The notes under the pieces are model-generated. The model saw only the letters and a list, made by a program, of their open reading frames with translations, did not search any database and was not told the origin of the DNA. 64,000 nucleotides of DNA from Firmicutes bacterium CAG:194 (GTDB lineage: Bacteria > Bacillota > Clostridia > Lachnospirales > Lachnospiraceae): assembly GCA_000432915.1 (NCBI GenBank), contig HF995233.1, positions 91,456 through 155,455 on the forward strand, read 5' to 3'. Position 1 is the stretch's first letter. Every line of letters begins with the position of its first letter. Both the position numbers and the translations under genes were made by a program. Positions 8,798 to 16,286 of the stretch are shown here, piece by piece.

Positions 8798-10006
8798 TTG
8801 AAAAATCAGTTACTGCTGACAACTTACCAAGACTATGATGCTGCGTTTTTGTTAGAAGAAGGACAGCTTGCGCAGATCTCTTTGGAAAAATCCGATCAGG
8901 ATAAGATCGGAGATATTTATATCGGAAAAGTCAAAAATATAGCCGGAAATTTAAGTGCTGCCTTTGTGGAATATAAAAAAGGCTGTATGGGATTTCTGCC
9001 ACTGGCAGATCTGCGCCTGTCTGCCATTTTAAACCGCAGAGATGCCAATGAACTGAAATGCGAAGATGAAGTGCTGGTGCAGATCGCAAAAGAGCCGATC
9101 AAGACAAAGGATGCTGCGCTGACCTGCGATATCAGCTTTGCCGGTACTTATTTTGTGCTGGTACCGAAAAGCCACGGAATCCATTATTCCAAAAAAATCA
9201 CGGAACAGCAAAAACAGATTCTTTGGCAAATGCTCGATAAGATCATGCCAATGTTATTTGGCAATCTGGCGGTCTTTCTGGACCGCTATGGCCTGATCGT
9301 CCGGACAAATGCCGTGCTTGCAGAGGAAACGATACTGTTTCAGGAGCTGCATGATCTGTTCCATAAAGCCTCCAAGGTATTGCAGACCGCAGATAAGCGA
9401 ACTGTTTATTCCTGTATCTACAGAGAAGCGGATCTGTTTGAACAGGCGATCCGTAATCAGTATGATCTGGAGGATACAGAGATTATCACCGATCAGGCAA
9501 AAATCGCTGCCAAAATACAGGAAAGCATGGGACTTACGATCAGACTGTATGAAGATAAACAGCTTTCTCTGTTTGCCCTGTATGGACTGAAAGGGCAGAT
9601 TGAAAACGCACTCAGCAGACGTGTATGGCTGAAAAGCGGCGGTTATCTGATCATCGATCCGACAGAAGCACTGACGGTCATCGATGTCAATACAGGCAAA
9701 GCCCCCGGCAAAAAGAAAGAACGGGAAGCTTTTTATTTTCAGACAAATAAAGAAGCTGCCATAGAAGCTGCCAGACAGCTCCGTGTGCGTAATATTTCAG
9801 GTATGATACTCATTGATTTTATCAATATGGAAAGCAAAGCCGATCAGGAAACGCTGCTTACCCTATTAAAAGAGCAGCTTCGGAAGGATCCGATCCAAAC
9901 CGTTTTTGTCGATCTGACAAAGCTTGGTCTTATAGAGATTACCCGCAAGAAAACAGCGGCCTCTCTGGCAGAAAAACTTGGGCGCAGCAGAAAGGAAACT
10001 CTATAA
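8798..10006 (+). CDS. rng: Ribonuclease G/E family endoribonuclease, short form
   Basis: RNase G/E enzymes cut single-stranded RNA at 5'-monophosphorylated ends. The start is TTG 8798, with AGGAGA at 8785-8790. No ATG fits as well. The 402-residue product has an N-terminal S1-like domain (IYIGKVKNIAGNLSAAFVEY) and the catalytic DNase-I-like region with both metal aspartates in LTVIDVNTGK and MILIDFINM. It ends soon after LIEITRKKTAASLAEKLG and lacks the CPxCxG zinc-link that normally follows EITR in RNase E/G. That link mediates dimer-of-dimers assembly in the E. coli enzyme. Its stop overlaps the NUDIX start by one base. Confidence 0.88.
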   Translation: MKNQLLLTTYQDYDAAFLLEEGQLAQISLEKSDQDKIGDIYIGKVKNIAGNLSAAFVEYKKGCMGFLPLADLRLSAILNRRDANELKCEDEVLVQIAKEPIKTKDAALTCDISFAGTYFVLVPKSHGIHYSKKITEQQKQILWQMLDKIMPMLFGNLAVFLDRYGLIVRTNAVLAEETILFQELHDLFHKASKVLQTADKRTVYSCIYREADLFEQAIRNQYDLEDTEIITDQAKIAAKIQESMGLTIRLYEDKQLSLFALYGLKGQIENALSRRVWLKSGGYLIIDPTEALTVIDVNTGKAPGKKKEREAFYFQTNKEAAIEAARQLRVRNISGMILIDFINMESKADQETLLTLLKEQLRKDPIQTVFVDLTKLGLIEITRKKTAASLAEKLGRSRKETL

Positions 10007-10557
10007 TGAAACTTCTTTCACTGAAAAAGGTACATGATGGCCGATATCTGAAAAATTATGAGCTGACCTATGAAAATAAGGCAGGCAGGAACAAGGTCTA
10101 CGAGATTGTCAGCCGGAAAGAACTGCATGACACGGCAGATCTTGGCAGAAGTACAAGCGGTGTATCGATCATTGCCTTTCAGGGCGATAAATTGCTCCTG
10201 TTAAAGGAATTCCGTATGGGAATCAACAAATCTGTCTATAATCTCTGTGCGGGCATGCTCAATGAAGGCGAATCCATGGAAGACTGTATCCGGCGTGAGC
10301 TTTATGAAGAAACAGGTCTTTCCGTTAAAAAAATCGTGCAGATCCTTCCGCCATCCTATTCCGCAGTTGCAATATCGGATGTCAAGACAAATATCGCGAT
10401 CGTGGAAGCAGAAGGTGAGATCACAGGCGGACATACTTCCGCTAATGAACAGATCCAGGCTGCCTTTTATACAAAGACGCAGCTTCGGGAAATGCTGCAG
10501 ACAGAGGAATTTTCTTCCAGAAGCCAGCTTGCCGCGTATTTCTTTGTAAATAAATAA
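10006..10557 (+). CDS. NUDIX hydrolase, ADP-ribose pyrophosphatase-like
   Basis: NUDIX enzymes cleave nucleoside diphosphates linked to another moiety. The 183-residue product carries a perfect NUDIX box at about residues 83-105: G, five residues, E, seven residues, REL, then YEETGL. The N-terminal beta-rich half (LTYENKAGRNKVYEIVSRK) and overall size resemble ADP-ribose or GDP-mannose pyrophosphatases rather than MutT, but the substrate cannot be told from sequence. It is coupled to the RNase G gene through TAATG. It is followed by the rplU promoter, so the radical SAM-to-NUDIX set appears to be one transcript. Confidence 0.85.
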   Translation: MKLLSLKKVHDGRYLKNYELTYENKAGRNKVYEIVSRKELHDTADLGRSTSGVSIIAFQGDKLLLLKEFRMGINKSVYNLCAGMLNEGESMEDCIRRELYEETGLSVKKIVQILPPSYSAVAISDVKTNIAIVEAEGEITGGHTSANEQIQAAFYTKTQLREMLQTEEFSSRSQLAAYFFVNK

Positions 10558-10564
10558 AAAAAGC

Positions 10565-10593
10565 TTGACGCATCAGTCTGCGAATGCTATTAT
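10565..10593 (+). promoter_or_regulatory. Promoter of rplU-prp-rpmA
   Basis: TTGACG at 10565-10570 and TATTAT at 10588-10593 have a 17-base spacer. TATAAT at 10591-10596 is an alternative -10 with a longer spacer. It lies immediately after the NUDIX stop codon and starts the L21 leader. Confidence 0.65.
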
Positions 10594-10599
10594 AATATG

Positions 10600-10674
10600 C
10601 GTATGCCGCATAGCGGGGTAAAAGTATGCCTATGCATCACCGAAGCTAGCGAGTAAATTTACAGGAGGTGTCCT
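10600..10674 (+). ncRNA. Ribosomal protein L21 leader-type 5' UTR
   Basis: About 70 nt lie between the promoter and rplU. The segment around 10635-10655 contains CACCGAAGCTAGCGAGT, which resembles the conserved core of the L21 leader seen upstream of rplU in many Firmicutes. Such leaders are thought to bind L21 and control its own synthesis. A covariance-model match was not run. The assignment rests on position and this core. Confidence 0.5.
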
Positions 10675-10980
10675 ATGTACGCAATTATTGCAACAGGTGG
10701 AAAACAGTACAAAGTATCTGAAGGCGATGAAATTTTCGTAGAAAAGCTCGACGCAGAAGAAGGAAGTGCTGTTACATTTGATCAGGTTCTTGCAGTAAGT
10801 GATAACGCTTTAAAGGTTGGCGCTGATGTTGCATCTGCTTCTGTTTCCGGTACAGTCGTTAAACAGGGTAAAGGCAAAAAAGTCATCGTTTACAAGTACA
10901 AAAGAAAAACAGGTTATCACAAGAAGAACGGTCATAGACAAGCATACACTAAGGTTAAGATTGAAAAGATCAACGCTTAA
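10675..10980 (+). CDS. rplU: 50S ribosomal protein L21
   Basis: L21 binds 23S rRNA domain in the large subunit. The 101-residue product is full length. It opens with YAIIATGGKQYKVSEGD and ends with the basic block YKYKRKTGYHKKNGHRQ and TKVKIEKI, both typical of L21. AGGAGG at 10663-10668 is an excellent ribosome site. It is the first gene of rplU-prp-rpmA, the conserved Firmicutes arrangement in which the protease that matures L27 lies between the two ribosomal genes. Confidence 0.97.
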   Translation: MYAIIATGGKQYKVSEGDEIFVEKLDAEEGSAVTFDQVLAVSDNALKVGADVASASVSGTVVKQGKGKKVIVYKYKRKTGYHKKNGHRQAYTKVKIEKINA

Positions 10981-10996
10981 TTGATGCAGGTTAGAT

Positions 10997-11323
10997 ATGA
11001 CAACAGTTACCATATACCAGACCAAAAACGGAATATACAAAGGGTTTGAATTAAGCGGACACGCCGGCTATGCAAAGAACGGAGCAGATATCGTCTGTGC
11101 TGCAATTTCTATGCTGACAACAAATACGATTAATTCGATCGAGACCTTTACCGATGATTTCTTTTCCTATGAGGAAAATGAAGAAACCGGATATATGAAG
11201 CTCATGCTTGATGAAAATGCTTCTGACAAGTCACAGCTTCTGATCAGTTCCATGGTTCTCGGTTTATCACAACTGGAAAAAAGTTACAGAAAATATGTAC
11301 GATTAAAAAACAAGGAGGTGTAA
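10997..11323 (+). CDS. prp: Ribosomal-processing cysteine protease Prp
   Basis: Prp removes the N-terminal extension of L27 before ribosome assembly in Firmicutes. The 108-residue product has the catalytic pair at the expected places: His22 in SGHAGYA and Cys34 in ADIVCAAIS. It sits between rplU and rpmA and ends 3 bases before rpmA, so it is made together with its substrate. L27 here does carry the predicted cleavage site, which makes the assignment consistent. Confidence 0.95.
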   Translation: MTTVTIYQTKNGIYKGFELSGHAGYAKNGADIVCAAISMLTTNTINSIETFTDDFFSYEENEETGYMKLMLDENASDKSQLLISSMVLGLSQLEKSYRKYVRLKNKEV

Positions 11324-11326
11324 CTC

Positions 11327-11611
11327 ATGTTAAACTTAAACCTTCAATTCTTCGCTCATAAAAAGGGAGTAGGTTCTACTAAGAACGGTCGTGACTCTGA
11401 GTCTAAGAGATTAGGTGCTAAGAGAGCAGACGGACAGTTTGTAAAGGCTGGAAATATTTTATACAGACAGCGTGGTACTAAGATCCATCCGGGTGTTAAT
11501 GTCGGACTTGGTGGAGATGATACATTATACGCATTAGTAGACGGTGTTGTTAGATTCGAAAGAAAAGGAAGAGATAAAAAACAGGCTTCCGTTTATCCGG
11601 TAGAAGACTAA
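11327..11611 (+). CDS. rpmA: 50S ribosomal protein L27, with cleavable N-terminal extension
   Basis: L27 reaches the peptidyl transferase centre with its N-terminal tail. The 94-residue product starts MLNLNLQFFAHKKG. By analogy with Staphylococcus aureus the first nine residues would be cut off after FF by Prp, exposing AHKKG. The following GSTKNGRDSESKRLG is the standard L27 block. AAGGAGG at 11311-11317 is the ribosome site. A strong terminator follows directly and closes the operon. Confidence 0.96.
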   Translation: MLNLNLQFFAHKKGVGSTKNGRDSESKRLGAKRADGQFVKAGNILYRQRGTKIHPGVNVGLGGDDTLYALVDGVVRFERKGRDKKQASVYPVED

Positions 11612-11626
11612 TTACGAAATTGCGTG

Positions 11627-11660
11627 GAGCCTCAAACTAACGTTTGAGGCTCTTTGTTGT
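11627..11660 (+). terminator. Rho-independent terminator after rpmA
   Basis: An 11 bp perfect stem, GAGCCTCAAAC (11627-11637) with GTTTGAGGCTC (11642-11652) and a four-base loop, is followed by TTTGTTGTT. Confidence 0.9.
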
Positions 11661-11705
11661 TGAATGTGAAAATTTTGATTTTATATCGCATATGGAGAAT
11701 ACGAT

Positions 11706-12998
11706 ATGTTTGCAGACAGAGCAAAAATTTATATCAGAAGTGGAAAAGGCGGAGACGGACATGTCAGCTTCCGCCGTGAAAAATATGTGCCGGACGGCGG
11801 CCCGGATGGTGGCGACGGCGGTGATGGCGGCAGTGTTTATTTTGAAGTGGATGAAGGACTGAATACACTGACCGATTACAGACACAAACACAAATTCTGT
11901 GCTCAAAACGGCGAAGAAGGCGGTAAGAAAAACTGCCGCGGTAAAAACGGTGCAGATATTGTATTAAAAGTTCCGGAAGGAACTGTGATCAAAGAAGAAT
12001 CCACCGGAAAAGTCATTGCAGATATGTCCGGTGATAACAGAAGATATATGATCCTGAAAGGTGGCAAAGGCGGAAACGGCAACCAGCATTATGCCACATC
12101 TACCATGCAGGCACCTAAATATGCCCAGCCCGGTCAGCCGGCAAGAGAGCTGAACCTGTTTCTGGAGCTGAAGGTGATCGCAGATGTAGGCCTGGTTGGT
12201 TTTCCGAATGTCGGAAAATCCACCCTGCTTTCCCGTGTAACGAATGCACGCCCGAAGATTGCCAACTATCATTTTACAACCTTAAATCCCAATCTCGGTG
12301 TTGTGGATCTGCATGATGGTGCGGATGGTTTTGTGATCGCAGATATCCCCGGACTGATCGAAGGGGCATCGGAAGGCATTGGTCTCGGCCATGAATTTCT
12401 GCGTCACATTGAACGTACAAAGGTGATCATTCATATGGTAGATGCAGCTTCTACAGAAGGACGTGATCCGATCGCAGATATTTATGCCATCAACAAAGAG
12501 CTTTCTGCTTATAATGCAGAGATTGCCCAGAAGCCGCAGATCATTGCAGCCAATAAGATCGATGCGATCTACGGAGATGAAAATGAAGTGATCACAAAGC
12601 TGAAGCAGGAGTTTGAGCCAAAGGGCATTCAGGTAATTCCAATCTCTGCTGTCAGCGGGAAAAATGTGGATACACTGTTGCAGGCAGTTTCCGGACTGCT
12701 TAAGGATTTTGAGCATAAGCCGTTTGTATTTGAGCAGGAATACTTCCCGGAGGAAGAACAGGCGTATGACGATGATCCGTTTACCGTAACCTACGACGCA
12801 GCAGAAGACGAATACGTGGTGGAAGGACCGAAGATTGAAAAAATGCTGGGCTATACAAATCTGGAGTCTGAAAAAGGCTTCCAGTTTTTCCAGAATTTCA
12901 TGAAGACGAACGGTATTTTAAAACAACTGGAAGACCTTGGCATCCAGGAAGGTGACACGGTCCGTATGTACGGATTATCTTTTGACTATTATAAATAA
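11706..12998 (+). CDS. obgE: GTPase ObgE/CgtA with C-terminal OCT domain
   Basis: Obg is an essential GTPase acting in 50S assembly and stress control. The 430-residue product shows all three domains. The glycine-rich Obg fold covers about residues 1-158 (GGDGGDGGSV, LKGGKGGNGN). The G domain at 159-330 has GFPNVGKST, DIPGLIEGA, NKID and SAVSGKN. The OCT domain lies at about 350-430 and ends in MYGLSFDYY. GGAGA at 11693-11697 supports ATG 11706. It begins a group of ribosome- and NAD-related genes running to rsfS. Confidence 0.96.
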   Translation: MFADRAKIYIRSGKGGDGHVSFRREKYVPDGGPDGGDGGDGGSVYFEVDEGLNTLTDYRHKHKFCAQNGEEGGKKNCRGKNGADIVLKVPEGTVIKEESTGKVIADMSGDNRRYMILKGGKGGNGNQHYATSTMQAPKYAQPGQPARELNLFLELKVIADVGLVGFPNVGKSTLLSRVTNARPKIANYHFTTLNPNLGVVDLHDGADGFVIADIPGLIEGASEGIGLGHEFLRHIERTKVIIHMVDAASTEGRDPIADIYAINKELSAYNAEIAQKPQIIAANKIDAIYGDENEVITKLKQEFEPKGIQVIPISAVSGKNVDTLLQAVSGLLKDFEHKPFVFEQEYFPEEEQAYDDDPFTVTYDAAEDEYVVEGPKIEKMLGYTNLESEKGFQFFQNFMKTNGILKQLEDLGIQEGDTVRMYGLSFDYYK

Positions 12999-13011
12999 TG
13001 AGGAGCTACAG

Positions 13012-13302
13012 ATGACAAGCAAACAAAGAGCATATTTAAAAGGACTTGCCATGAATCTGGAACCGATCTTCCAGATTGGAAAATCAAGTCTGACACCGGA
13101 AGTAACGGAAGCGATCGGAGAAGCATTTAACACAAAAGAACTGATCAAGATCACCGTTCTGAAAAACTGTATGGATGATCCGAATGAGATCGCACGTATG
13201 CTTGCAGAACGAACACATGCACAGGTTGTACAGGTGATCGGCAAGAAGATCGTTCTGTATAAAGAATCAAAGGAGCATAAGAAAATTGAGCTGCCAAAAT
13301 AA
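13012..13302 (+). CDS. yhbY: YhbY-family (CRM domain) ribosome assembly RNA-binding protein
   Basis: YhbY proteins bind pre-50S particles through a single CRM domain. The 96-residue product opens MTSKQRAYLKGLAMNLEPIFQIGK and holds the GxxG-like RNA loop and the VVQVIGKKIVLYK ending typical of the family. I start at ATG 13012 because GAGGAG lies 8 bases upstream. Extension to 12937 would run back into obgE. It fits the ribosome-assembly neighbours obgE and rsfS. Confidence 0.93.
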   Translation: MTSKQRAYLKGLAMNLEPIFQIGKSSLTPEVTEAIGEAFNTKELIKITVLKNCMDDPNEIARMLAERTHAQVVQVIGKKIVLYKESKEHKKIELPK

Positions 13303-13921
13303 AAAAGTGGGTATTATGGGTGGGACTTTTGATCCAATCCATTATGGGCATCTGATACTCGCCCAAAATGCACTGGATACCTTTTCTCTGGATGAGATTT
13401 TGTTTGTTCCGAGCGGAACACCATGGCTGAAGGAGTCTACAAAGGTATTATCCAAAAACAAGCGTGTTTCCATGACGGGCATGGCAATCGAGGATAATCC
13501 TGATTTTGCATTATCTACCATCGAGATTGACCGGGAGGGAAATTCCTATTCCTACGAAACGGTGGAAGAACTTAAAAGAATGCAGCCAAAGACAGATTTT
13601 TATTTTATCATGGGAGCTGATTCTCTTCTGGAAATTGAACGCTGGAAGCACCCTGACCGTCTGATGACAGAATGCACATTACTTGTTGCAGTGCGGGATG
13701 ATTGCGACAGAGAAGGACTTGAAAAGCAAATTATTTATCTGACAGACAAATATCAGGCAGATATCAAAATCCTGCCTGCAAACAGAATAGATATTTCTTC
13801 TACGAAAATCCGTCGGATGATCCGGGAAGGGAAATCTGTCCGCTATATGCTGCCTGATCAGGTCATCCGTTTTATACAGAAGAATCATTTATACCGGCAG
13901 GAAACCTCATCTGAAAAATAA
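13286..13921 (+). CDS. nadD: Nicotinate-nucleotide adenylyltransferase NadD
   Basis: NadD converts nicotinate mononucleotide and ATP to deamido-NAD. The 211-residue product has the nucleotidyltransferase signature GGTFDPIHYGHLILAQ near the N-terminus, and the distal ISSTKIRRMIREGKSVRYMLP motif. The start is probably TTG 13286, with AGGAG at 13270-13274, overlapping yhbY by 17 bases. The protein then begins MSCQNKKVGIMGG, a normal offset for the family. It is coupled to yqeK through TAATG, and nadD-yqeK-rsfS is a conserved Firmicutes order. Confidence 0.95.
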   Translation: MSCQNKKVGIMGGTFDPIHYGHLILAQNALDTFSLDEILFVPSGTPWLKESTKVLSKNKRVSMTGMAIEDNPDFALSTIEIDREGNSYSYETVEELKRMQPKTDFYFIMGADSLLEIERWKHPDRLMTECTLLVAVRDDCDREGLEKQIIYLTDKYQADIKILPANRIDISSTKIRRMIREGKSVRYMLPDQVIRFIQKNHLYRQETSSEK

Positions 13922-14568
13922 TGTATGAAGAACAAACAACAAAGGATACAATATATATGAGTACATTTCAGAAGATCAGCAAAGATTTAAAGAACAGACT
14001 GGATAAAAAGCGATATACCCATACACTTTCCGTGGCTGATACCGCAGCCTGTATGGCAATGCGCTTTGATGAGGATCCTTACAGGGCTTATCTGGCAGGA
14101 CTTCTTCACGATAATGCAAAATGTATCGAGGATAAAAAGAAACTGGCTCTATGCGGGAAATATAAGCTTGAAATAAATACAGCAGAACAGAAAAATCCCG
14201 ATCTGTTGCATGCCAAGCTGGGCAGTTTTCTGGCAAAAGAAAGATATCAGGTAGAAGATCCGGAGATTCTTTCCTCTATTCTGTATCACACGACAGGCAA
14301 ACCTGCCATGACAACGCTGGAACAGATTATTTATATTGCTGATTACATTGAGATCAACCGGAAAAAGCTGCCGGACATGGAAGTGACCAGAAAACTGGCT
14401 TTTACAGATCTTGATGCCTGTATGCTTCATATTCTGGAAAGCACCCTTGCATTTTTAGAAAAAAAAGGCGCAGCGATCGATCAGATCACAATGGAAACAT
14501 ACACGTATTATAAAGAACGTGTGCAGCATGATAACGAAGCACAAAAAGGAGATACCCATGACGAATAG
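13921..14568 (+). CDS. yqeK: YqeK-type HD-domain hydrolase
   Basis: YqeK proteins hydrolyse diadenosine tetraphosphate symmetrically and use an HD-domain metal centre. In this 215-residue product the histidine in RYTHTLSVADTA, the HD pair in AGLLHDNAK, and later HAKLGSFLA and YHTTGKP match the family's metal and substrate residues. ATG 13921 overlaps the nadD stop. ATG 13957 with AAAGGA upstream is an equally possible start and would drop 12 residues. Its 3' end overlaps rsfS by 11 bases. Confidence 0.9.
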   Translation: MYEEQTTKDTIYMSTFQKISKDLKNRLDKKRYTHTLSVADTAACMAMRFDEDPYRAYLAGLLHDNAKCIEDKKKLALCGKYKLEINTAEQKNPDLLHAKLGSFLAKERYQVEDPEILSSILYHTTGKPAMTTLEQIIYIADYIEINRKKLPDMEVTRKLAFTDLDACMLHILESTLAFLEKKGAAIDQITMETYTYYKERVQHDNEAQKGDTHDE

Positions 14569-14926
14569 TATATCAAAGAAAATGGCGCTTGCAGCGATCG
14601 ACGCACTGGAAGATAAAAAAGCAGAAGATATCCGTGTGATCGATATCAGCGAAGTTTCCCCGTTAGCCGATTATTTTATCATCGCAAACGGAACAAACCG
14701 CAATCAGGTACAGGCACTTGCTGACAATGTGGAAGAACTTTTAGGCAGACTCGGATATGAAAGAAGACCAATTGAGGGCTATGACAGTGCAAACTGGATT
14801 CTGCTTGACTTTAAAGATATTATTATCCATGTTTTTGATAAGGAAAGCAGAAGCTTTTATGATCTGGAACGCATCTGGAGAGATGGAAAAGAAGTTACGG
14901 AAGAAGACTTAAAGAGCGCAGAATAA
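14558..14926 (+). CDS. rsfS: Ribosome silencing factor RsfS
   Basis: RsfS binds L14 and keeps the 50S and 30S subunits apart in slow growth. The 122-residue product has the family core: VSPLADYFIIANGTNRNQVQAL, then EGYDSANWILLDFKDIIIHVF and YDLERIWRD. I start at ATG 14558 because AAAAGGAG is placed directly upstream and the protein begins at the usual distance from the core. The open frame from 14519 lies inside yqeK. A terminator follows, ending the obgE-to-rsfS run. Confidence 0.95.
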   Translation: MTNSISKKMALAAIDALEDKKAEDIRVIDISEVSPLADYFIIANGTNRNQVQALADNVEELLGRLGYERRPIEGYDSANWILLDFKDIIIHVFDKESRSFYDLERIWRDGKEVTEEDLKSAE

Positions 14927-14930
14927 TATG

Positions 14931-14966
14931 AAATCCCGGCAGTATATGAACTGTCGGGATTTTTAT
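14931..14966 (+). terminator. Rho-independent terminator after rsfS
   Basis: AAATCCCGGCAG (14931-14942) pairs with CTGTCGGGATTT (14951-14962), with one mismatch and an 8-base loop. The T-run follows on the plus strand. Because lexA converges from the other side, the hairpin may work in both directions. Confidence 0.85.
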
Positions 14967-15006
14967 GCACGATAATATATTTGATGTTGGGATCATATAT
15001 TCTTTA

Positions 15007-15624
15007 TTAGCGATATAACCGGAATACACCGAATACTTTACCAAGAATATCACAATCATCTACAATGATCGGATCCATGGTATCATTTTCCGGCTGCAGA
15101 CGGACATGTCCCTGTTCTTTATAAAATGTCTTAACCGTTGCGGAATCATCCACAAGTGCAACGACCATATCTCCGTTTCTGGCTACATTGGTACGCTCTA
15201 CAAAGATCTGATCCCCACTGAAGATACCTGCATTGATCATACTGTCGCCCTTTACCTTTAAAATAAAAGTCTCTGCATTTGGCACCATATCGACCGGAAC
15301 CGGAAAATATCCTTCTATATTCTCTGCAGCAAGTATAGGCTGACCGGCAGCAACAGTGCCAATAATCGGAATGCTTGTCATTTCATTTCTGACAAGCTGA
15401 AAGCTGTCATCGCAGATCTCAATCGCACGCGGCTTAGTCGGATCACGGCGGATATAACCGTTCTTCTCGAGCGTTTCCAGATGCGCATGCACGGAAGAAG
15501 TGGATTTCAGATGCACTGCCTCGCAGATTTCACGAACAGCCGGCGGATAACCTTTCTCTAAAATCTGTTCCTTTATATATTCCAAAATTTCTGACTGTTT
15601 CTTACTGATCTTTCCGTTAGCCAT
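15007..15624 (-). CDS. lexA: SOS repressor LexA
   Basis: LexA represses DNA-damage genes until RecA triggers its self-cleavage. The 205-residue product has an N-terminal winged helix (ISKKQSEILEYIKEQILEKGYPP, STSSVHAHLETLEKNGYIRR). The Ala-Gly cleavage site is in GTVAAGQP. The catalytic serine is in KGDSMINAGI and the lysine in SATVKTFY. GGAGG in the leader sits properly ahead of ATG at 15624. It diverges from a yneA-like gene, and an SOS-type box lies in the shared region, as in Bacillus. Its 5' UTR contains a short palindromic repeat that recurs at 41 kb. Confidence 0.97.
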   Translation of the reverse strand: MANGKISKKQSEILEYIKEQILEKGYPPAVREICEAVHLKSTSSVHAHLETLEKNGYIRRDPTKPRAIEICDDSFQLVRNEMTSIPIIGTVAAGQPILAAENIEGYFPVPVDMVPNAETFILKVKGDSMINAGIFSGDQIFVERTNVARNGDMVVALVDDSATVKTFYKEQGHVRLQPENDTMDPIIVDDCDILGKVFGVFRLYR

Positions 15625-15650
15625 ATTCTATATCCTCCCTGTTCTCATTC

Positions 15651-15690
15651 ACGGACATCAAAGTTGGGGCTTTTGACCCCGGCATCATTT
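15651..15690 (-). repeat. Copy of a short REP-like palindromic repeat, in the lexA 5' UTR
   Basis: GGGGCTTTTGACCCC forms a small palindrome here, flanked by CATCAAAG and GGCATCAT. The same 38-base arrangement occurs, in the opposite orientation, at 41260-41297 with only about five differences. It lies between the predicted lexA -10 box and the lexA ribosome site, so it is transcribed in the lexA leader. Confidence 0.7.
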
Positions 15691-15696
15691 AAATTA

Positions 15697-15725
15697 AGTA
15701 TAACAGATATCTGTTGCAAAAGCAA
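15697..15725 (-). promoter_or_regulatory. lexA promoter
   Basis: On the minus strand TTGCTT (15720-15725) and TATACT (15697-15702) are separated by 17 bases. The SOS-like box at 15736-15749 is just upstream of the -35. Confidence 0.55.
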
Positions 15726-15735
15726 ACGTATATTC

Positions 15736-15749
15736 CGAAAATTTGTTCG
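15736..15749. promoter_or_regulatory. SOS (LexA) box, one mismatch
   Basis: CGAAAATTTGTTCG matches the Firmicutes LexA site CGAAC-N4-GTTCG at every fixed position except the fifth base. It lies between the lexA and yneA-like promoters and could serve lexA autoregulation. Confidence 0.6.
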
Positions 15750-15757
15750 TTTTTTGC

Positions 15758-15786
15758 TTGACACCAGAATGCCTGTTCGGTATAAT
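15758..15786 (+). promoter_or_regulatory. Consensus promoter of the yneA-like gene
   Basis: Perfect TTGACA (15758-15763) and TATAAT (15781-15786) with a 17-base spacer. Such a strong promoter needs tight repression, and a LexA box lies at 15797-15808 over the predicted transcription start. Confidence 0.85.
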
Positions 15787-15796
15787 GCAGGTATAA

Positions 15797-15808
15797 GAAC
15801 GAGTGTTC
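15797..15808. promoter_or_regulatory. SOS (LexA) box over the yneA-like transcription start
   Basis: GAAC-GAGT-GTTC is a perfect GAAC-N4-GTTC palindrome starting 10 bases after the -10 box. Binding here would block the strong promoter. Confidence 0.8.
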
Positions 15809-15843
15809 GTATCGTACGTTCGATAAATCGGAGGATAGCAAGT

Positions 15844-16281
15844 ATGGAAACAACAGGAAGAGAACTACAGATCATGCATTTTATACAGCCGGAGGATTCT
15901 ATGAAGAGAATACCTGCTCGCATTAAGAATAGAAGAGCAGCACAGCGCCGCAGACAGGTCATGCGGATGAAATGCCTGATCAGAAACAGCATTTTCACAC
16001 TTTGTGCAGTCATTCTCCTTGCTGTATCCATTAATGCGATCAGCGCACAGGCTACCACAAAGGAAGAAGCTCTGACACATACCTATAAATATTATAAAAG
16101 CATAGAGATTTCCAAAGGAGACAGCTTATGGACGATCGCAGCAGTTTATACAGACGGCTCTGCAGCAGCCATACAGGATTGTGTAAAAGAAATGCGTTCG
16201 ATCAATTCCTTAAAAAATGACACGATTAAAGCCGGAGACCGGATCATCGTGCCATATTATTCCAATGAATTTATCAAGTAA
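15844..16281 (+). CDS. YneA-like LysM cell-division suppressor, SOS-induced
   Basis: YneA in Bacillus halts septation during the SOS response. This 145-residue product has a basic N-terminal region (RIKNRRAAQRRRQ), one membrane segment at about residues 48-68 (SIFTLCAVILLAVSINAIS), and a C-terminal LysM domain (YYKSIEISKGDSLWTIA to AGDRIIVPYY). The ATG at 15844 has GGAGG at 15830-15834. The evidence for the role is combined: divergent from lexA, a consensus promoter, a LexA box at the start site, and the TM-LysM layout. Direct similarity to B. subtilis YneA is weak beyond LysM. It converges on a recombinase gene 5 bases away. Confidence 0.8.
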   Translation: METTGRELQIMHFIQPEDSMKRIPARIKNRRAAQRRRQVMRMKCLIRNSIFTLCAVILLAVSINAISAQATTKEEALTHTYKYYKSIEISKGDSLWTIAAVYTDGSAAAIQDCVKEMRSINSLKNDTIKAGDRIIVPYYSNEFIK

Positions 16282-16286
16282 TTATG

